Assembly: GCA_017479035.1 (NCBI GenBank) | Contig: JAFVCR010000025.1 | Coordinates: 1 to 7,016 of the forward strand | Source: Kiritimatiellia bacterium | Lineage (GTDB): Bacteria; Verrucomicrobiota; Kiritimatiellia; RFP12; UBA1067 | DNA length: 7,016 nt | Direction of reading: 5' to 3' | In this document: positions 5,228-7,016 of the stretch, piece after piece | Layout: each line of letters begins with the position of its first letter | Position numbering within the stretch: position 1 is the first letter of the stretch | The notes under the pieces: generated by a model | Told to the model about the DNA's origin: nothing | Seen by the model: only the letters and a program-made list of their open reading frames with translations | Databases searched by the model: none | Program-made: the position numbers and the translations under genes

Positions 5228-5818
5228 ATGTGGCGTGAATTGAAATTGTTGTGGAAGCACAGAAGCGCGGTGCGCACGGCTCTTGGCAGGCATATTGCGC
5301 TTCTCGAAGGCGATGGAGATGCCGCATCTCTTGGCGGCTTGACCGATGACGAGGTGCAAGGGCTTATAACGTGGCTGCCGGACGAAGGCGTATTTGTGGA
5401 ATTCGGGACGCTCTTCGGCCTTACGGCAAAGGCCGTGGCGGCGGCAAAGCCGAAACTGAAAACCATCGCGCTGGACAACTTCAGCTGGAATCCGTTTGGC
5501 TTGCCGGGCGATCTGCACGAGGCGTTCACGCGGCGAATACTGGCAAACGAACTTGCTGACGGGCGCGTGGAACTGGTCAAAGCCGATTCGGCAGATTTCC
5601 GCGCAAATTGGAGCGGGGCAGCGCCGGATGCGGTGTTTCTGGACGCGCTGCACCAGTACGAACCCGTGCGGGATGAAATCGCATGGGCCAAGAAAACAGG
5701 CTGCAAATGCATCTGCGGGCACGATTACGCAAGCGAACACGATATTTTCGGCGTGACGCAAGCCGTGATGGAGGCGTTCCCGGGCGGCATTGCCATATGC
5801 GGGCCTTGCTGGAGGTGA
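5228..5818 (+). CDS. Class I SAM-dependent methyltransferase, Methyltransf_24-like
   Basis: A 196-residue cytoplasmic protein predicted to transfer a methyl group from S-adenosylmethionine to an unknown acceptor. The glycine-rich SAM-binding motif is VFVEFGTLFGLTAKAVA (55-71). ALDNFS (81-86) is the strand-2 acidic position, VELVKADSADF (114-124) the next acidic motif, and DAVFLDALHQYEPVRDEI (134-151) followed by CGHDY (163-167) matches the D-x-H-x-Y-E-x-V and GHDY signature of Methyltransf_24 (catechol-O-methyltransferase-like) proteins. It is near the lower end of the family's length but complete, with no signal peptide. It follows miaB by 52 bases filled with heptad repeats and shows no promoter of its own, so co-transcription with miaB is likely. 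Its stop lies 2 bases before the preferred start of the next gene. The substrate cannot be read from the sequence, and a link to tRNA modification is not supported. Confidence 0.82.
   Translation: MWRELKLLWKHRSAVRTALGRHIALLEGDGDAASLGGLTDDEVQGLITWLPDEGVFVEFGTLFGLTAKAVAAAKPKLKTIALDNFSWNPFGLPGDLHEAFTRRILANELADGRVELVKADSADFRANWSGAAPDAVFLDALHQYEPVRDEIAWAKKTGCKCICGHDYASEHDIFGVTQAVMEAFPGGIAICGPCWR
5811..5815 (+). promoter_or_regulatory. Ribosome binding site supporting a TTG start at 5821
   Basis: GGAGG lies 5 nt before TTG at 5821, the same spacing as for the methyltransferase and beta-barrel genes. It overlaps the last codons of the methyltransferase gene. The competing ATG at 5797 has no such site, and the GTG at 5815 overlaps this one. 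Confidence 0.6.
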
Positions 5819-5820
5819 GT

Positions 5821-6633
5821 TTGCGCAAGAGGAGCCTGGCATGGAGAGTGGTGCGCGTAATCGCGCTGGCGTATGTGCTTGCGTGCGTGGTGGCGTGCGT
5901 TTCCATCGATTCGCTGATGTTCCATCCAGATCTTGTGCGCGGAAGATACACCGCGTCGCTGCCGGGATTTGTGGACATCGGCAAAGACGGCGAACGCATC
6001 GCGGCATGGTACGGCGGCGGCAAGGATTCGCGCAAGGCGGTGCTGTATTGCCACGGCAATGCGGAGGACATCACATCGTCCATGCAATACTTCAAGGAAT
6101 TCGTAAAACGCGGCTGGACAGTGCTGGCGGTGGATTGGCCGGGGTTCGGGCTTTCATCCGGCAAGCCCACTGAAGAGGGATGCTATCGCACGGTGCACCG
6201 TGCATACGAATATCTCGTTAAAGAACGCGGCTTTGCGGCCGAGGACGTGTTCGTGCTGGGGTTCTCCATAGGTACGGGGCCTGCCACGGAACTCGCCTCA
6301 ACGGAAAAGATAGGCGGGTTGATATTGGAGGCACCGTTCCTTTCCGCGCCGCGCATCGTAACGGGCGTGCGAATCCTGCCGATGGATCCGTTCCCGAATA
6401 TCGCGCGGATAGACAAGATAGGATGTCCGCTATTGGTGATACACGGCACGGACGATTCCATAGTGCCGTTCCGCCACGGCGAAATGCTCTTCGAGAAGGC
6501 AAAAGAACCCAAGCGGCACGTGCCCGTGGAAGGCGCGGATCACACGGATTTCATCGCCAAAATGGGGCTTGAGGCATACATTGAACTTATGGAAGACTTC
6601 ATGCGCGGCGCGGGCGGAAATGGGTTGAATTAG
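5821..6633 (+). CDS. Membrane- or lipid-anchored alpha/beta hydrolase, BEM46/ABHD13-like
   Basis: A serine hydrolase of unknown substrate, likely an esterase or peptidase-like enzyme outside the cytoplasm. With the TTG start it has 270 residues. LYCHGNAED (76-83) is the oxyanion-hole strand, VDWPGFGLSSG (104-114) is typical of the BEM46 group, GFSIGTG (147-153) is the nucleophile elbow with Ser149, HGTDDSIVP (208-216) supplies Asp212, and GADHTDF (239-245) supplies His241, so the triad is complete. The N-terminus has a basic n-region and a hydrophobic stretch ending VVAC (23-26), which fits a lipobox with Cys26; a simple membrane anchor is the alternative. Other starts in frame are ATG 5797 and GTG 5815; TTG 5821 has the best ribosome binding site and gives a clean signal sequence. 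It almost touches the methyltransferase gene and is very likely co-transcribed with it. Confidence 0.85.
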   Translation: MRKRSLAWRVVRVIALAYVLACVVACVSIDSLMFHPDLVRGRYTASLPGFVDIGKDGERIAAWYGGGKDSRKAVLYCHGNAEDITSSMQYFKEFVKRGWTVLAVDWPGFGLSSGKPTEEGCYRTVHRAYEYLVKERGFAAEDVFVLGFSIGTGPATELASTEKIGGLILEAPFLSAPRIVTGVRILPMDPFPNIARIDKIGCPLLVIHGTDDSIVPFRHGEMLFEKAKEPKRHVPVEGADHTDFIAKMGLEAYIELMEDFMRGAGGNGLN

Positions 6634-6653
6634 CGGCGTGTTTGTGGTATTAT
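6625..6653 (+). promoter_or_regulatory. Candidate sigma70-type promoter of the thioredoxin-like gene
   Basis: -35 TTGAAT (6625-6630), 17-base spacer, -10 TATTAT (6648-6653). Predicted start is near 6660, about 19 nt before the ATG. The -35 box overlaps the end of the hydrolase gene. It is weaker than the other promoters here, and co-transcription with the hydrolase remains possible since no terminator lies between them. Confidence 0.5.
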
Positions 6654-6678
6654 GGGGTAAACGGAAAGGGATTTGGAT

Positions 6679-7016
6679 ATGGTGCGCTACAATAATCTAT
6701 GGGCGTATGCAGTGGCGGCAGGCGTGGCGGCGGCATGGTGCGCGCGCGTTGTGGCGGCCACCACGCTGGATTCCGACGCGATGCGCGCGAAAAAAGGCGC
6801 GCTGGTGCTACAGACCGGCAGCGACTGGTGCGTCAGCGGCGAACGTGTGCGCACTACGTTCGAGGGAGCGTTCAAGAGGACCAAAACCGGCTCGCAGTTC
6901 GTCACGGGCGTGTGGGACGACATGGACAGCCCCACTGCGGCCGTAAACGCTAAAAACGAAGCGGTAAAACCCCTTCTCATACGCACCAAGCGTTTCCCTG
7001 CGATAACGTGTTTTTC
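6679..7016 (+). CDS. Exported thioredoxin-fold protein with a single-Cys DWC motif (3' end outside window)
   Basis: Incomplete: 112 codons are visible and the frame is open to the window end. The N-terminus has a signal-peptide-like stretch (LWAYAVAAGVAAAW, residues 7-20) with possible cleavage around VVA (24-26), so the protein is probably periplasmic. LVLQTGSDWCVSGERV (42-57) matches the strand and active-site turn of thioredoxin-like proteins of the SDWC type, but only Cys51 is present: the second cysteine of CxxC is replaced in WCVSGE. A later IRTKRFPAIT (101-110) fits the cis-proline strand (Pro107). Loss of the resolving cysteine argues against a classic disulfide reductase and for a monothiol, chaperone-like or structural role; this is inference. 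The start ATG is preceded by GGAAAGGG with 8 nt of spacing, a moderate ribosome binding site. The missing C-terminal part could contain further domains. Confidence 0.75.
   Translation, partial: MVRYNNLWAYAVAAGVAAAWCARVVAATTLDSDAMRAKKGALVLQTGSDWCVSGERVRTTFEGAFKRTKTGSQFVTGVWDDMDSPTAAVNAKNEAVKPLLIRTKRFPAITCF

Noticed and set aside
5213..6007. 264-codon open frame antisense to the methyltransferase and hydrolase
   Set aside because: The plus-strand genes have clear catalytic motifs and good ribosome binding sites; the antisense product is a Cys/Arg-rich shadow.

Overview
The window reads as chromosomal DNA of a Gram-negative-type bacterium with a peptidoglycan wall and an outer membrane. It is GC-rich, densely coded and uses strong GGAGG-type ribosome binding sites. 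The style of the wall proteins (a divergent MraY, and an L,D-transpeptidase with a peptidoglycan-binding and a LysM-like region) together with the DWC-type thioredoxin-like protein suggests the PVC group, perhaps Kiritimatiellota, Lentisphaerota or Verrucomicrobiota. That placement is inference from protein style, not a search result. No phage, insertion sequence, CRISPR array, tRNA or rRNA was seen.

Left half, minus strand (29-3343). From right to left along transcription there is a self-contained gene for a secreted, probably outer-membrane beta-barrel protein, with a near-consensus promoter, an A/T-rich upstream tract, a strong ribosome binding site and a perfect hairpin terminator. Directly behind that terminator lies a second near-consensus promoter driving a two-gene cell-wall operon: mraY (lipid I synthesis) and an L,D-transpeptidase (3-3 crosslinking or protein anchoring), 4 bases apart.

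Middle (3344-3797) is a non-coding stretch rich in unusual repeats. It holds a 64-base palindrome (3484-3547) containing two 18-base direct repeats, nested in a wider imperfect inverted repeat. It also holds a perfect 26-base inverted pair (3635-3660 and 3758-3783) built from tandem 7-base units of the type AACTGCA. The same heptad array recurs after miaB at 5182-5216, so the repeat family brackets that gene.

Right half, plus strand (3798-7016). A TTGCGT-N17-TATAAT promoter lies so close to the miaB start codon that the mRNA should be leaderless or nearly so. miaB (tRNA ms2i6A37 methylthiotransferase) is followed by a small class I SAM-dependent methyltransferase and a membrane- or lipid-anchored alpha/beta hydrolase, the latter two nearly overlapping. 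A last gene, with its own promoter candidate, encodes an exported thioredoxin-fold protein with one cysteine in place of CxxC; it runs off the end of the window.

The genes themselves are recognisable families. The least explained material is the repeat-rich intergenic region and its sister array at 5182-5216, the divergent MraY motifs and the leaderless miaB. I found no convincing multi-gene novel system.
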